DNA of 8,516 bases from Verrucomicrobiales bacterium (GTDB taxonomy: Bacteria > Verrucomicrobiota > Verrucomicrobiia > Limisphaerales > Palsa-1400), in assembly GCA_028293405.1 (NCBI GenBank), contig JAQGOW010000215.1, forward strand, positions 1 through 8,516. Direction: 5' to 3'. How positions within the stretch are numbered: position 1 is the first letter of the stretch; each line of letters starts with the position of its first letter. The position numbers and the translations under genes were made by a program. This document shows positions 7,797 through 8,516 of this stretch, one piece after another. The notes under the pieces are model-generated. The model was given only the letters and a program-made list of their open reading frames with translations, was not told the DNA's origin and made no database searches.

Positions 7797-8516
7797 AAAC
7801 GCTGCGATAAAAAGTCCATGGCGCAACGTTCGTGTCCCCCACAACGAAAGGCGATGGGTTTGTCAAAATTCTAACCCAGTCGAGCAGATTGCTCGATGCT
7901 TCCACCACGTAATTCGAACCCGGCGTGCCAGTGAGGTTAAATTGAAACTGCGTTCCGGAGAACGTATACGAACCCAGAGTCGCGGCCCTGATCGGTAGCC
8001 CCGGCAAAAACAAATCGGACAAATCTGTAGCATTCGCAGCATCGCCCAAATACGGACGCACGTTAAAAATATTTTGGAACGTCCGCAGCAAAGAACTGTG
8101 GGTGTAGTGAATGGTGTTGGAATAGTTGGTCTTGGATAACGGCGACAAAATGATGCAACCAATCGGACCATCGCTGGTCCCTGCCCCTTCATCCCAAACA
8201 ATTACGACCATGCCGTTGTTGGTGTAAGCACTGGATTTGAGGATGGCCGGCAGATTATTCGCCAGCCAGGTGTCGCCATGCAAAATCTTGTTGGTCGTGC
8301 CGCAACCAGTGCTGTTATGCATGTCATCGCACAAATTGGGCACAACCCAGTTGAACTTCGCGACGGTGTTATTTTGAAGGTCGTTCGCGAGTTCAGAAAA
8401 CGGTCGGACGTTTGAAGTGCAAGTTGCTGAAGCGGCATTATTGGTGTTGGTCACGTCGTAGAAATAAACAATTGGATTGTGCCGCGGCACGTAGAGGTTG
8501 GTGGCGGCCAGCGGGC
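7786..8516 (-). CDS. Secreted phosphoesterase (phospholipase C/acid phosphatase-like), C-terminal part
   Basis: The reading frame is open to the right edge, so the start and any signal peptide are outside; about 243 residues are visible. Matches to the phosphoesterase family (PF04185 type) are RHNPIVYF near the beginning, then LANDLQNNTVAKFNWVVPNLCDDMHN, GDTWLANNLPAILKSSAY, and VVIVWDEGAGTSDGPIG, which supplies the metal-binding Asp/Glu of the alkaline-phosphatase fold. Such enzymes hydrolyse phosphate mono- or diesters, including phospholipids, outside the cytoplasm; the substrate here is unknown. After the catalytic part comes a C-terminal module of about 55 residues with FQFNLTGTPGSNYVVEASSNL and LDWVRI, a short beta-rich sequence I associate with secreted Verrucomicrobiota proteins. 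It is tail to tail with the response regulator, and nothing suggests a functional link. Confidence 0.85.
   Translation of the reverse strand, partial: PLAATNLYVPRHNPIVYFYDVTNTNNAASATCTSNVRPFSELANDLQNNTVAKFNWVVPNLCDDMHNSTGCGTTNKILHGDTWLANNLPAILKSSAYTNNGMVVIVWDEGAGTSDGPIGCIILSPLSKTNYSNTIHYTHSSLLRTFQNIFNVRPYLGDAANATDLSDLFLPGLPIRAATLGSYTFSGTQFQFNLTGTPGSNYVVEASSNLLDWVRILTNPSPFVVGDTNVAPWTFYRSVSTP

Noticed and set aside
7791..7814. A plus-strand terminator after the response regulator
   Set aside because: The GGCGT-AGAA-ACGCT hairpin is short and is not followed by a T-run.
8201..8490. A separate gene starting at GTG 8490
   Set aside because: The frame stays open to the window edge with family-like sequence (residues before RHNP continue the phosphoesterase pattern), so this is an internal Val codon of a truncated gene.

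Overview
The window looks like a stretch of a Verrucomicrobiota chromosome, probably from the Pedosphaera/Limisphaerales group. This placement is inferred from three things: a secreted-protein C-terminus with the GSNYVVEASSNLLDW pattern that I associate with that phylum, a CdsA signature that departs from the proteobacterial form, and a general lack of Shine-Dalgarno sequences. No rRNA or other marker gene is present to confirm it.

Positions 7023 down to 1 form one long minus-strand gene train: purA (AMP synthesis), uppS (undecaprenyl diphosphate), a type II toxin-antitoxin pair, cdsA (CDP-diacylglycerol), dxr (second step of the MEP isoprenoid pathway), then E1 alpha, E1 beta and the first 67 residues of E2 of a 2-oxoacid dehydrogenase complex. 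purA/uppS, antitoxin/toxin, cdsA/dxr and E1 alpha/E1 beta all overlap by 4 bases, which argues for co-transcription and translational coupling. The housekeeping logic is envelope building: dxr feeds the isoprenoid supply that UppS turns into the cell-wall lipid carrier, and CdsA supplies phospholipid precursors. The 2-oxoacid dehydrogenase joined to the end makes acyl-CoA.

The toxin-antitoxin pair sits between uppS and cdsA with its own promoter. It is bracketed by a 6-base direct repeat; removing everything between the repeats would leave uppS and cdsA 12 bases apart. It therefore looks like a passenger inserted into an older operon.

Positions 7024-7329 are the only real intergenic region. 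It carries outward-facing promoter candidates for purA (minus) and for a response regulator (plus). On the purA side, a good intrinsic terminator followed by two more hairpins lies between the predicted promoter and the purA start, which suggests an attenuated leader. The response regulator leader also has a nested hairpin next to its start codon.

On the right, an orphan CheY-like receiver gene (7330-7782, plus) meets, tail to tail and 3 bases apart, the 3' part of a secreted phosphoesterase gene (7786-8516, minus, running off the window). I see no CRISPR array, transposase, tRNA or rRNA. The most unusual points are the purA leader, the toxin-antitoxin insertion, and signature-residue changes in CdsA and E1 alpha.
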